The notes: generated by a model not told the origin, from the sequence alone. 64,000 nucleotides of DNA from Pogostemon cablin (GCA_023678885.1 CM043009.1:16671117-16735116); one strand, 5' to 3'. Positions 43,492-55,241 are shown, numbered from the stretch's first letter. Made by a program: numbers and translations.

Positions 43492-45284
43492 TGATGAGAG
43501 TGAAAATAAGCGTGTTTTAGTGTCCAATTTAACACCTTTTTGACGAGAATTGTTGTCATATATTAGCACAAGTGTCTTATATTAAATATATGTGAGAAAA
43601 GGTGTGTTTTAGGTGTTTTATTTTGTTTTAGGTGGAAAAAAGAACAAAATTACAAAGTTGGAGAAAAGGTGCAACTTGTGCAAGAATGCTAAAAAATGCA
43701 CGTCCAACTTTTATAATTTTTATGTGTTTGTGTGGAGCTCAAAAATGAATGTGTGATACATTGTTGGAAAGCTACAGAAGATTGGGTTGCTTTGGCGTAA
43801 CAAACGCCTCAATCGAAGTCAAAATGAGAAAGTAATGATTGAAATAGTGATGTCGCGCAAGCTGTTTCTACTCAGCACGACTGTTCCATTTTACATGACT
43901 TGTTACATCTTCAAATGTTAGACTTTTGGTGAGTTCTTTATATGGATAGAAATCTAAGGAATAGAGGATCGCATGAGCGCAAGAATTACTTAAATTGGAG
44001 TTTTATGCTCAAAATTGTGAAGTCGCGCAGCTGTCAACGAGAATTTCCAAAAATTTCCAAAAATTACCTATTTTTTGAAGCACAATTAATCTCCTTATCA
44101 CATAATCCTCCATGATTTACCCATATCTTTTATTTTCTTATTTAATTCCCTTCTCACACTTAAATATATTTTACATTATTATTCATGTGAGGGACGAACA
44201 TAACTATCCTACACCACCCCACAAGGGGGATCACCCCCCAACCATCATCCACATCCTTTCCTCCATCCATCCATCACTGTGAAGATTCATATGTGGAATC
44301 AAGAGGAGAACCAAGAGGAGGATTTAAGACAGAGAAGGATGCAACGAGTCCCGCATCTAGGGTTTTATCATTCTTAATTCATCTTGTATTTTCCAGACAT
44401 ATGGGTAAGATCTGTCCAACCCCCATGATTGCTCTTCGCAACATCATGGGTTACAAACGTTTTGGTAGATCTAGGGTTTTGAAGATTTTATGAATTAATT
44501 AAACTCTCTTATGTGTCCTCCGTACAACACTACTCGTGGATTTATTTTATATATGACTATGCATTTTTAATCCATATTCAGGGTCATTTTGTGCATCTTC
44601 AACTTTTATATAGAATATGAATATATATCTTGGTTGTTGATTGAGCGCGTTCACTGCTGAACAGTGTTTTATGTTATGATTCTAAGTGGGGGGACTCCGA
44701 AGTTTCATTATAACTATCATATATGAATGTTTATTAATTGAATTGAATTCCAGTTAGTAAGCAGGATAAAGAGGGCAATTTTATAGTACCTGTAAAGAGA
44801 GATCATATCGGGTTAGATTCCAGACGTGGGAATTAATTGATATTGATAGTACCTAGAAAAGAGGGTGAAATTATGTCTCTTGCTCCGAGGTTATTCACAC
44901 GTATTACATGCATATTTACTTGTGTCTATAGAGTATATTTGCATGGTTTAGTGATGCGTCCATAGTCCACAAGGTAGAGTCGGCATGCACTTGAGAGGGA
45001 AGTTAACTAGTAAAACTGAATTATCTTAGAGCTACCTATTCTCCATTCTTGAGTCACTTTCATATTCTTCCAGTATTATTTTATTTTAATTGTTATTTAA
45101 TTTAATTATTTATTAGTTAATACTTCAATCCTCAATATTATTGCCAACTTGACTTAATTAATTAGCTCATAATTAAATTGATAATATGCCGTCCTTTGGG
45201 TTTGATATTTAACTTGGTCGCTTGCTTAAGCTGCAATCCTTAATACTTGGAGATTAATTTTGCGTGCAAAGAAAACGCGCATCA
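43492..45284 (+). repeat. Element B left LTR
   Basis: Includes AAAATAAGCGTGTTTTAGTG at the start and GTGCAAAGAAAACGCGCATCA near the end. It shows scattered point differences and short indels against the right LTR, suggesting an insertion that is not recent. Confidence 0.9.
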
Positions 45285-47090
45285 AGTTTTTGGGACCGTT
45301 TCCGGGGACGGTAGTTATTATTGATTTTATTATTTCTAGTTTTAATAAGACTTTTACCTTCGTGACTCTCCGACATTAAACATGAGCGCCTGTTGGGGGC
45401 CTGTCCTTTTCATTTTATTACTTTAATTTCTTTTGTTTGAGTGATGAGTTATTATATTTGAGGTGCTCACGCTTTGACAATTACATCCCTTTTCAAACTT
45501 AGTTTCGACTTACGTTTTTACTAAGTTTGGGGGGAGGTGATGTATTTACCTCATCTTATAAGCACGAAGGGTATAATTTTTTTCCTTTCGTTGGTTGTTT
45601 GTTTGTTAGGGGGTTGATTTTTTGCAGCATATTAATATTTTAATCGGTGTTGGTATGTCGATTTTTTGCAACTTACCTAATGTTTAGTATGTTATTTTTG
45701 TGTGTTTCCTAGTGTTAGTGATCGAGTTTTTAATTTTTTATCTTTTAGATATTTTTCTGGTGTCTCCTATTTTATTATTGATGAATCATGTGATGATGAG
45801 TTGTGCTTGAGTTTTAATGATAGAAAAAGTTAAAAGAGTGGCAAGACGAGTTCTACACTGAGGCTTGACCTGATGAGTTGAACAACTTGAGGACCTCGTG
45901 AACATTTTCAAGGAGAAAAATCAGGTGCCCTCATTTTCTTATTCTAATTTTTATGTGTACTTGTGAGATATTGCTTACCATGAAAAGTGCTCTGTTATTT
46001 GTTAAAAACCCATGTGAGATTTTGAGCCTCGTTGATCATGATACATAATCACATGATAGTTTCTTTTTTGCTGAGTATCGTTCTTGTGTGTGTATTCTAG
46101 AACTTGCCTTGAGTCTCCTTGAATATTCAAGATTAATCTAGCGGATTACGGAAATGATATTAGGCCATCTTTGATATTTAGCCCATCTTTTCCCATACAT
46201 TTTACCTGAATTCATTAAATCCTTTGCCAGCCCATTTGAGCCTTTTTAAATTCATTCTTTTGATAGCCAATAAAACTTAATTGAAGAGAATGGTGACTTG
46301 AGGGATGATAAGGATGATAAAAGAAGAGTCTTAAGGATGAAAAGGAGGATTTTTGGAGTAGTGCTCAAATTTAGTACTCCATGGAAATAAACACCCTAGG
46401 GTAGTGCTTAAATCTAGTACCCTATAGAGGATATGAGAGTGTGGTACCTCAAAAGGAAAAAAGAGAAAAAAAGTGAAGAAAATGAGAATGATGGAGTTGA
46501 AGAGTTAGAAAAAGTTGAAAAAAAATATGTTGTGCTTGAAGGAGAAAGATTGAAGAATTTGATTAGTATGTTGTGCTTGATTGAAAGTGATGAGGAAAAA
46601 AATATAGATTGAGAGAGATGGTTGCTTGATCGATCTGAGTTTTGAGTCACTTATCTATATATTTCCTACCTTTTCCAAAGAGCCTAATTTACAACCAAAT
46701 AAAAAGACCTTTTTGATTCATGATTTGCTAGCTACAAGTAAAAGGAGAGTTGAGACAATAGGCAAGCTTATGGTTATGCATGAACTTGAATTGAATTTGA
46801 GCATAAGCACCTTTACCTATAAGTGTACATCTTTTACTCTTGACTGCGAGTGATATATACTTCCCGTGAGAATATGTCAATGGAGCATTTGAATTGGTGG
46901 TGATTGTCTTATCTTGTATGCTATGAATTGATTATTACATGTAATGAGAGTTGCATGACCTAAGTTGAGGACAATTGTATTTTGAAGGGGGTATTGGTCA
47001 TAGTCCTTGTTTCCCCGCTAATTTTCTTATTTTTTCTCTTGATTTTTATTTTGTTGCCTCGGGACGAGCAAACGGGTAAGTTTAGGGGAT
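45285..47090 (+). other. Element B internal region, no gag-pol
   Basis: It starts with PBS TGGGACCGTTTCCGGGGA (45291-45308) and ends with TTTAGGGGAT (47081-47090). In between are AGTTTGGGGGGAGGTGATG (45528), a stretch reading TTCTAGAACTTGCC that resembles the inverted-repeat region of element A (54.5 kb), and a 75-codon frame at 46626 (PNLQPNKKTFLIHDL...) without a known domain. This looks like Athila 3' non-coding DNA joined to the PBS, with all coding regions deleted. Confidence 0.7.
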
Positions 47091-48899
47091 TGATTAGAGT
47101 GAAAATAAGCGTATTTTAGTGTCCAATTTAACATCTTTTTGTTGAAAATTATTGTTATATATTAGCACAAGTATTTTATATTCAATATATGTGAGAAAAT
47201 GTGCGTTTGAGGTGTTTTATTGTATTTTAGGTGGAAAAATAATCAAAAGTGTAAAGTTGGAGAAAAGGTGCAACTTGTGCAAGAATGCTGAAAAACGCAT
47301 GTCCAACTTGTATAATTTTTATATGTTTGTGTGGAGCTAAAAAATGGACATATCATATATGTGGTTGGAAAGCTACTGAAGATTGGATCGTTTTGGCTTA
47401 AGAAACACCTCAATCGAAGTCCAAATGAGAAAGTTTTGTTCGAAATGGTGACGTCGCGCAAGCTGTTTCTACTCTGCACCATTGTTCTACTTTACATGAC
47501 TTGTTACATATTCAAATGTTAGACCTTTGGTTAGTTCTTTATATGGATAAAATTCCAAGGAAGAGAGGATCGCGTGAGCGCAAGAATTACTCAAGTCGGA
47601 GTTTGGAAGAACAAGTTATGATATTAATTGTGAAGTCGCGCAGCTGGCAAAGAGAATTTTCGAAAATTTTCAAAAATTACCTATTTCTTGGAGCACAATT
47701 AATCTCCTTATCACATAATCCTCCATGATTTACCCATATTTTTTATTTCCTTATTTAATTCCCTTCTCACACATATATATATTTTATATCATTATTCATG
47801 TGAGGGACGAACACAACCATTCTACACCACCCCACAAGGGGGATCACCCCCAATCATCATCCACATCCTTTCCTCCATCCATTCATCACTGTAAAGATTC
47901 GTCTATGGAATCAAGAAGAGAACCAAGAGGTGAATTCAAGACGAAGAAGGACGCGACGACTCCCGCATCTAGGGTTTTATTATTTCCTAATTCATCTTGT
48001 ATTTTCCAAACATATGAGTAAGATATGTCCAACCCCATGATTGTTCTTTGTAACATCATGGGTTGGAACCGTTTTGGTAGATCTAGAGTTTTGAAGGTTT
48101 TATGAATTAATTAAACTCTCTTGAGTGTCCTCCGTACAACACTACTTGTGAATTTATTTTATATATGACTATGCATTTTTAATCCATATTCAGGTTCATT
48201 TTGTGCATCTTCAACTGTTATATAGAGTCTGAATATATCTTGGTTGTTGATTGAGTGCATTCACTGCTGAACAGGGTTTTATATTATGATTCTAAGTGAG
48301 GGGATTCTGAAGTTTCATTAGAACTAGCATATATGAATGTTTATTAATTGAATTGAATTCCGGTTAGTAAGCAGGATAAAGAGGATACTTTTATAGTAAC
48401 TATAAAGGGAGATCATATCGGGTTAGATTCCAGACATGGGAAATAATTGATACTGATAATACCTAGAAAGGGGGTAAAATTATGTCTCTTGCTCCAAGGT
48501 TATTCACACGTGTTACACGTATAGTTTCTTGTGTCTATATAATAGATTTGCATGGTTTAGTGATGCATCCATAGTCCACAAGGTAGAGTTGGCCTGCACT
48601 TGAGAGGGAAGTTAACTAGTAAAACTGGATTACCTTAGAGCTACCTATTCTCTATTCTTAAGTCACTTTTGTATTCTTCTAGTGTTATTTTATTTTAATT
48701 GTTATTTAATTTAATTATTTATTAGTTAACACTTCAATCCTTAATATTATTGTCAACTTTTCTTAATTAATTAGCTTATAATTAAATTGATAATACGCCG
48801 TCCTTTGAGTTCGATATTTAACTTGGTCGCTTGCTTAAGCTGCAACTGATATCATTAATACTTGGGGATTAATTTTGCGTGCAAAGAAAATGCGCATCA
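47091..48899 (+). repeat. Element B right LTR
   Basis: The partner of 43492-45284. Ends GCGCATCA at 48899, after which the RT frame of element A resumes. Confidence 0.9.
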
Positions 48900-49627
48900 A
48901 GAGTGTTGAAACTTCTGAGTGTGGTGATCATTTATCCCATCTCGGATAGTAAGTGGGATAGTCCGACACAAGTGGTACCAAAGAAATTAGATGTAACCGT
49001 GGTTAAGAATGATAAGGATGATGTGGTGCCAACACGTTTGCAAACGGGTTGGAGAGTATACATGGACTACCACAAGTTCAATAACATGACCAGAAAGGAT
49101 CATTTCCCTTTACCCTTCATTGATCAGATATTAGAAAAGCTTGCAGGTTATTTGTACTATTATTTTCTTGATGGTTTCTTTGATTATTTTCAAATCGCTA
49201 TTGCTCTCGAAGACTAGGAAAAAACACCTTTAATGCCCCTTTGGGACTTTTGCATGTCGTCGGTTGCCTTTCGGGCTTTGCAACACACCTACGACTTTCC
49301 AAAGGTGTATGGTAAGTATTTTTCTGAAGTTGTGGGTAATATAATCGAAGTCTTTATGGGCGATTTTAGTGACTATGGAGGGTCTTTCATTAATTGCCTT
49401 GGAAATCATGAATTGATCTTGAAAAGATGTGTAGAAACAAACCTTGCTTTGAACTGGAAAAAATGTCACTTTATGATAGAACAAGGTATTGTTTTAGGAC
49501 TCATAGTTTCTAAATAGGGAATTGAAGTTGAAAAGTCTAAGGTTGATCTTATATATGCATTATCTTGCCCCACATCCGTGCAGGAAATTCATTCTTTTAT
49601 TGGATATGCAGGTTTTTATAAAAGGTT
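48900..49627 (+). pseudogene. Element A reverse transcriptase, main part
   Basis: VLKLLSVVIIYPISDSKW, VVPKK, TRLQTGWRVYMDYHKFN, DHFPLPFIDQILEKLAG, YYYFLDGFFDYFQIAIALED, a stop, then (frameshifted) FPKVYGKYF, VGNIIEVFMGDFSDYG, LNWKKCHFM and GIVLGLIVSK. The catalytic box reads FMGD where FMDD is needed, so the enzyme would be dead even without stops. The frame runs to GFYKRFIK, where the MITE at 49636 interrupts. Confidence 0.88.
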
Positions 49628-49635
49628 TATCAAGG

Positions 49636-50115
49636 CAGTGACGGAGCCAGAAAAAATAGGTAGAGGGGGGCCAAATATATGTAAAAGTTTAGTTTAGTTT
49701 AGTTAAAAATAATAATAAATAAATAAAAAAACAAAAGATAAAGGAAACACCGAATAAAATATCAAAATATAAATATATAGAATTGATTTAAAATAAAAAA
49801 TAATAATAATAAAAAGAAAAAAAAAAGTAAAACCTCTCATAATAAAAAGAAAAATATAAATTAATAGAATAGATTTAAAAGTAAAACCTCTCATAATAAA
49901 AAGGAAAAAAAAGTAAAACCTCTTATAATAAAAAGAAAAAAAGGGTGTAACGCCACCAAGGGGATTTGATCCTCGATCCTGCGCCAAGGGCTGGCATTGT
50001 GGAGTAAAAATCCACTAGGACAACCTTATTTAATTAATATAATTACATAATATATAGTATTTATTATTTTTCCGGGGGGCCAGTGCCCCCTAGTCTTATG
50101 CTGCCTCTGTCATTA
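49636..50115. mobile_element. hAT-like MITE, 480 bp
   Basis: Perfect 8-bp target duplication TATCAAGG (49628-49635, 50116-50123). Ends CAGTGACGGAGCCAG and, inverted, TAATGACAGAGGCAG, followed inside by AGAGGGGGGCCAAA and its counterpart GGGGGGCCAGTGCCCCC. The interior is A-rich, low-complexity and non-coding. Removing it and one duplication rejoins the element A frame exactly (FIKDFSKIAKPL). The 8-bp duplication and CAG-type end indicate hAT. Confidence 0.85.
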
Positions 50116-50123
50116 TATCAAGG

Positions 50124-50883
50124 ACTTTTCAAAGATAGCAAAGCCTCTTTGTGAGCTGCTGCAACAAGATGTGAATGTGAGATGAATGATGCTTGCAAGG
50201 AAGCTTTTGATAAGTTGAAGGAGTTGCTAACCATGCCACCAATAATCCAACCACCAGATTGGAGCTTGCCATTTGAAATAATGTGTGATGCGAGTGACTA
50301 TGCCGTAGGAGCAGTATTAGGGCAACGAGTGGAGAATGCAGATCATGTGATTTATTGTACTTTGAAAACCTTGGATAGTGCTCAAGCCAACTACTCTACT
50401 ACGGAAAAAGAACTCTTGGCCATTGTTTTTGCTTTAGAAAAATTTTGTTCATATTTATTGGGAACTAAAGTTATTGTTTTCTCTGATCATGCAGCCCTTC
50501 ATTATCTCATGACAAAAAAGGAAGCAAAGCCTCGGCTAATTCAGTGGATTTTGTTGCTACAAGAGTTCGACTTGAAAATCAAAGACAAAAATAGATCGGA
50601 GAATCTGGTGGCTGACCATCTAAGTCGCCTGATTCGAGAAGAAGATGAGCAGCCAATTTTGGAAAAATTCCCTGATGAACATCTGCTGGTAGTTCTGGAA
50701 TCTTTGAAAAATTTGGCAAATCTGACACTGAACCCTTCAGTGTCAGAAGACTCTGTTCCTTGGTTCTCTGATTTGGCAAATTTTCTGGCCTCCCATGAGT
50801 TTCCAGCTGATATGAGTAAGGCCCAGCGTGATAAACTCCGCAGTGATGCCAAGTACTACATGTGGGATGATCCATACTTGTGA
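50124..50883 (+). pseudogene. Element A RNase H and linker to integrase
   Basis: The open frame from 50182 encodes an RT-type RNase H: AFDKLKELLTMPPIIQPPDW, EIMCDASDYAVGAVLGQR, YSTTEKELLAIVFALEKF, LGTKVIVFSDHAALHYL, then LLLQEFDLKIKDK and LVADHLSRL. Conserved acidic residues (CDAS, TEKE, SDH) are present. It continues through a variable linker in which hairpin copy 3 encodes LTLNPSVS, and ends with a TGA at 50881. This is the best-preserved ORF of element A. Confidence 0.88.
50721..50747. repeat. Hairpin motif, copy 3 (RNase H-integrase linker)
   Basis: The longest stem of the four: 12 bp perfect, arm TCTGACACTGAA, loop CCC. It lies within an open coding frame. Confidence 0.95.
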
Positions 50884-52051
50884 AAACGTTGCTCCGATCA
50901 AGTGATAAGAAGGTACGTACCTGATGTTGAATTTAATTAAATTCTCACCTTTTGTCATAGTCATGAGTGCGGGTCATTTTGTTTTTAAGAGAACTGCTTT
51001 CAAAGTGCTTGAGTGTGGATTTTATTGGCCGACATTATTTAAGGATGCATATGAGTTCTGCATGTCTTGTGATGGATGTCAACGTGTAGGAAATATTTCC
51101 CAAAGGAATGAAATACCCCAAAACCCTATAATTATTTGGGAAATCTTTGATGTGTGGGGGATGGAATTTATGGGACTATTTTCTTCATCGTTTGGTCATA
51201 CTTACATATTGTTTGCCGTTGATTATGTTTCAAAGTGGGTGGAAGCAAAAGCCACCAGGACTAATGATTCTAAAGTGGTTGCAGGTTTCCATCGATCTAA
51301 TATCTTTTGTAGGTTCAGAATTCCTCAAGCCATCATCAATGATAAAGGCACGCATTTTTATATCCGAACGGTAGAAGTATTGTTGCGCAAGTATTCGGTG
51401 TTCCAAAAAACTTCCACGCCCTACCACCCTCAAACGAGTGGCCAGGTGGAGGCATCCAATCGTGAGATCAAGAGGATTTTAGAGAAGACAGTTAATCCGT
51501 TCAGGAAAGATTGGAGCTCACGATTGGAAGATGCACTATGGGCCTATCGAACGGCCTATAAAACACCAATTGGCATGTCCCCATATCGGATCGCCTTTGT
51601 AAAACCATGCCACTTACCTATGGAGCTTCAACACAAGGCACGGTGGGCAATCCAAAAGTGCAACATGGATCATGAGGAAGTCGGAGTACAAAGAAAACTC
51701 CAATTCCAAGAGTTGGAGGAATTGAGAAACAAAGCCTATGAAAATTCAAAGATCTACAAAGCTTAAACAAAGGCGTTTTATGATGCAAGAATCTCAAGAA
51801 AAATTTTTATCATTGGGCAAAAAGTTTTACTTTATCCTTCAAAGCTTAAATTATTTCCCAGTAAGTTGCGTTCTCATTGGATTGGTCTATTTATTGTGAC
51901 TAATTTTTATTCTCATGGTACAGTTGAGATAAGAAGCATAAATTCTGAAAAGAGTTTCAAAGATAATGGGCACCAACTTAAGGAATATCATGAAGAATTC
52001 CAGATGGTTGAGGTGGACCGCATGGAGTTGGAAGATGTGGTTTACAATTGA
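50884..52051 (+). pseudogene. Element A integrase
   Basis: From 50924: GHFVFKRTAFKVLECGFYWP and CMSCDGCQRVGN form the HHCC zinc domain (first His region altered). The core follows: VWGMEFMGLF (first catalytic Asp replaced by Glu), IPQAIINDKGTHF (second Asp) and GQVEASNREIKRILEKT (Glu region), DALWAYRTAYKTPIGMSPY. The ORF stops at 51764 within the C-terminal part, and KAFYDARIS to GHQLKEYHEEF follows to 52051 in other frames. The Asp-to-Glu change and the stop make it inactive. Confidence 0.88.
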
Positions 52052-52639
52052 TAAAGATACACATTGCCTAAGTCGAGCTAACGACAATAAAAAAGGGGCT
52101 AATTTGGAGGCAAACCAATTTTATTTTATCTTGATTTAATTTCATTTATGTAATCATGTGGCCGATCATTTCTTATTCTTGATCCCCTATTGTGAATTGT
52201 AGAAAATGGTATGTTGACAGAGTTAAAATTGCAGAGCCAGTCGAGAAGTATTAATTTCTTTTGGATGGAAGATTTTCAGTTGGCCTATAATTTATTTTGT
52301 GGGATATATATTCTTCGTGAATTGAGCCCATTCCTGAAAGCTCATTAAATGGGCCAGCAATATCTACTCTATGTTTGGGCCTATGTAAAAAAATTTAATT
52401 ACTAGACTCTTATTTATTTCTGTTGAGTTGGGCCTATTCTTAATCACCCTTATGTTATTTTGTAGAGGAGGATACTCCAATTGAGCCACCACCCATAAAC
52501 CTACCAAAATTTGAATTGCCGACATGAGCCTTACCCATCTTACAGCCATCATCGGGACCATTCACTTGCATTCTCTTTCACCCAAAATTCTTATAATTTC
52601 ACTTCACCCTTCTCAAATTACCACCGTAAATCATCAATT

Positions 52640-53899
52640 CACCATGGCCAGGTTACGTTCTAGCACTCGCAGAGGGAAGAGACAGCGCATAGAATAAGCG
52701 AAACCATCTCGGGCTATCATCGCATATCATAAAGACGATGCTTCTGATGAACCCGCTGCCACCGCTGCACAGAGCGCTTTCGATGAGCAACCGGGAGAGG
52801 TGAACAACCTCCAGCACCAGAAGCCACCGAATGTGAGGCACCGCCACCCTGCCGCTCATGTTCTATTTTCTGCTTCCCAAATAAGTGATCCATCTCGATG
52901 TCAGGTCCGTACAAGTTTCTGTGTATAAGAGATTAGAGAAGAGAGAACTCAAGTCCACTTGTTAGGTTGACACAGCTCTGCTTAAGTCAATAGGAATGCA
53001 TGATGACATCTTTAGGATGATTGATATGGTCGGGTTGAGGCATTTAGTGAGTAGAAATTATCCTATTTATGAGGACTTGACTTATGATTTTCTGAGTGCA
53101 TTAGAGAAGACTAAAGAAGGGGTAAAATTCAGATTGGGGGTACCACATTTAGATGGATAGTCGATCAATTGATGTTATCTTTGGGGTCTCTTTAGTTGAA
53201 TATGTGGAAGAGGAGTTTAAAGACTCTCAGTGAAAAGAAATCACACTAGGGCAGAGGGAGTACAGAGCTAGTAGTGCAAAGGGTAGTCTCATTCATAATC
53301 CATGCATTCATTATATTTAGAGATTACTCTCTAGTAGCATCTTTGCCAGAGAGACAAACAAGAATGTGGTAGAGTGGAAAGAACTGAGAATGATTGATGC
53401 TATGCTACATAGGAGGCCACTTAGGATCGGGGATATGGTGATCGAGCACCTGTTGCATTATGAAAAAAAGCACTGGGAATATCTCTGTAGGTGTGCTGAT
53501 CACAGCAATTGCAAGTGTGGCAGGAGTCGACATGACAGGAAGAGTCCATATCGGACCCATGCACTTAGTTAATGCCACGTTGTTGACGCAAAGGGCGTAT
53601 TGAAAAGTTATCATGTCACGTACATGTGGATGGTGACCGCAGATGAAGAATTGGCTCTAACAAATCCCACATTCACCACCATAGAGTTTTCGAAGAACAT
53701 CCGGATACAGCACGATGAGTGGCCAAAGATTCTGATCCCGTCCTTGCCAAGAGCTCAGCCTACGGGCTTTGGTCATCTTGAAAGAGCTTTCATTGCTAGG
53801 ATGGAGAGGTTTGAAGCAAATCAACGCACATTGATGACTCAAGTGAACGGTCTTATCGCGCAATTGAGAGATCGTGGTCAAAGCTCTACAGAAAACTGA
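52640..53899 (+). pseudogene. Element A third ORF (Athila ORF-1 type, formerly env-like)
   Basis: Begins MARLRSSTRRGKRQRIE then a stop. Frame-hopping gives HNPCIHYI, LLSSSIFARETNKNVVEWKELRMIDAMLHRRPLRIGDMVIEHLLHYEKKHW, then HVTYMWMVTADEELALT and MERFEANQRTLMTQVNGLIAQLRDRG. This is the protein found downstream of integrase in Athila elements. Its function is unknown. Many stops. Confidence 0.75.
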
Positions 53900-54432
53900 A
53901 TAAGGGGCACTCTACCCAATTACATATTTGGTCTTTCTTATACTGTGTTTTGCTTGGGGACAAGCAAATGTTTAGGTGTGGGGAGGGATTTTATATGATA
54001 ATTGAGATAGAAAAGTGATGTAAGTATGGTTTGTTTCTTACTATGATCTCTGAAATTATGTCTTTGCTGAAATTTCTATTCACTTGCTTATAAATTGGTG
54101 TTGAAACTCTGCTGGTTTTGTGTTGTAATTATGATGTATTTGTCGTTGGAATTCTTATGATTTCACAGCTGAAATATGTGTTTTAGGTCTGAAAAATTAG
54201 TTCTGATTTTTACTGAATTTGCTGCTTTTGCTGCTAAAATTCTAATTTCTCTGCTGAAATTTTTGCTTAATGTGTTGTAAAATTCTGTTTTGATGCTTGT
54301 TGATGGGTTTTGGAATTGGAAAAATTAAAGAATGATGTCTTTGGTGCATTTGGGGGTGATGGCATGATTAAAGAAATAACATTGGTGCATAGAAACTGCT
54401 GAAATGTTATATACCTTGTGAAAATTTTGTAA
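53900..54432 (+). other. Element A 3' non-coding region with polypurine-like tract
   Basis: CTTGGGGACAAGCAAATG precedes GTGTGGGGAGGGA (53976-53988), a polypurine-like tract common in Athila elements. TGATAA at 53996 could start the 3' LTR (mirroring the TTATCA end at 40363) or simply be internal. The rest is T-rich with many GCTGAAAT words. Confidence 0.5.
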
Positions 54433-55215
54433 CTCATGTGGCTGAAAATTTTTCTAATTTCATAGCAAAATTAACCCTATTTGTGAGCTTTAGAGTCTTG
54501 AAGAGCTATCATCTATAAAGCTCCATTTATCTTCATTTATTGAGTGCATTGAACTTGAATTAATCGTTCTAGAACTTGCTCTTTTTAATGCATTTCAAGA
54601 TCATATGTATGGGTGTCTGCAGTGAAATGATAATGGCACTTAGGTTTAACCATTTTGGCTTCTTTTTTTACCCACCTGAATATGCAAAACATTAGGGAAG
54701 CCACATTGAGCCTAATCATTTTTCTTTATGCAATTATCAAAGGGTCTTTGTATTGGTTGTAATGGGGCTTAAGGATAGGGTGAGGTAAACAAAAGGGATG
54801 AGAATGGCTAAATTCACCACTTTGCAACATGTGATCTTTACATATCAATGCATCTAGTACTCTCAACTTTTTCTCTTAAAGTCTGACCACTCCCTCCCTA
54901 CACCTGCTCCTTTTCATGTTTGGAACAGCAGGTGCAACACTGAAAGGATCAGTGTTTGTTACTCCCAGAAAACTTTAGCAAAAAAAATAAGCCAAAATGG
55001 TTAAACCTAAGTGCCCTTATCATTTCACTACACATATCCATACATATGATCTTGAAATGCATTACGAAGAGCAAGTTCTAGAATGATCAATTCAATTTCA
55101 ATGCACTCAAGAAACGAAGATAAATGGAGCTTTATAGATGATAGCTCTTCAAGGTTCTAAAGCTCACAAAAGGGTTAATTTTGCTATGAAATAAGAAAAT
55201 TTTCAGCCACATGAG
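54433..55215. repeat. Long inverted repeat, arms about 235 bp
   Basis: Left arm 54433-54669, right arm 54980-55215, loop about 310 bp. CTCATGTGGCTGAAAATTTT at the left is mirrored at 55195-55215. GAGCTATCATCTATAAAGCT, ATGCATTTCAAGATCATATG and CTTAGGTTTAACCATTTTGG are all matched in inverted order, with roughly 10 percent differences and small indels. The loop carries hairpin copy 4. The arms would form a long stable stem in RNA. Confidence 0.92.
54936..54956. repeat. Hairpin motif, copy 4 (loop of the long inverted repeat)
   Basis: An 8-bp perfect stem with arm AACACTGA and loop AAGGA. The stem matches the other copies. The loop is different and closer to the reverse complement of theirs. 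Confidence 0.8.
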
Positions 55216-55241
55216 TCACAAAAATACTCGCATGGTATTGA

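Larger units (their letters stand above)
43492..48899 (+). mobile_element. Element B: non-autonomous LTR retrotransposon (LARD-like)
   Basis: LTRs 43492-45284 (1793 bp) and 47091-48899 (1809 bp) are clearly homologous along their length, start TGAT(G/T)AGAGTGAAAATAAG and end GCGCATCA. A PBS (45291) and a polypurine tract (47081) bound an internal region of only 1.8 kb with no gag-pol. Flanks AGGGG and AGAGT match at 3 of 5 positions, so the target duplication has decayed or my boundary is off by a base. Ends and PBS resemble those of Athila-type elements, which probably mobilise it. Confidence 0.88.
39830..55215 (+). mobile_element. Element A: decayed Athila-type Ty3/gypsy retrotransposon, interrupted twice
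   Basis: Order of parts: LTR end (to 40363), tRNA-Asp-type PBS (40368), gag (40730-41480), gag-protease (41487-43000), RT (to 43491, resuming 48900-49627), RNase H (50124-50650), integrase (50900-52051), Athila-type third ORF (52640-53899), polypurine-like tract (53976) and 3' non-coding DNA with a long inverted repeat. Insertions are element B (43492-48899) and a hAT-like MITE (49636-50115). The 5' LTR seems truncated and a 3' LTR is not identified, so outer limits are approximate. Frameshifts, stops and lost catalytic residues make it inactive. Confidence 0.8.

Noticed and set aside
43487..48904. Perfect 5-bp target duplication for element B
   Set aside because: The flanks AGGGG and AGAGT agree at only three positions. 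The nested insertion is supported by the split RT frame instead.
49700..50030. Possible tRNA-like or coding sequence (GGATTTGATCCTCGATCC)
   Set aside because: No cloverleaf could be drawn around it, and the segment is inside the hAT-like MITE.
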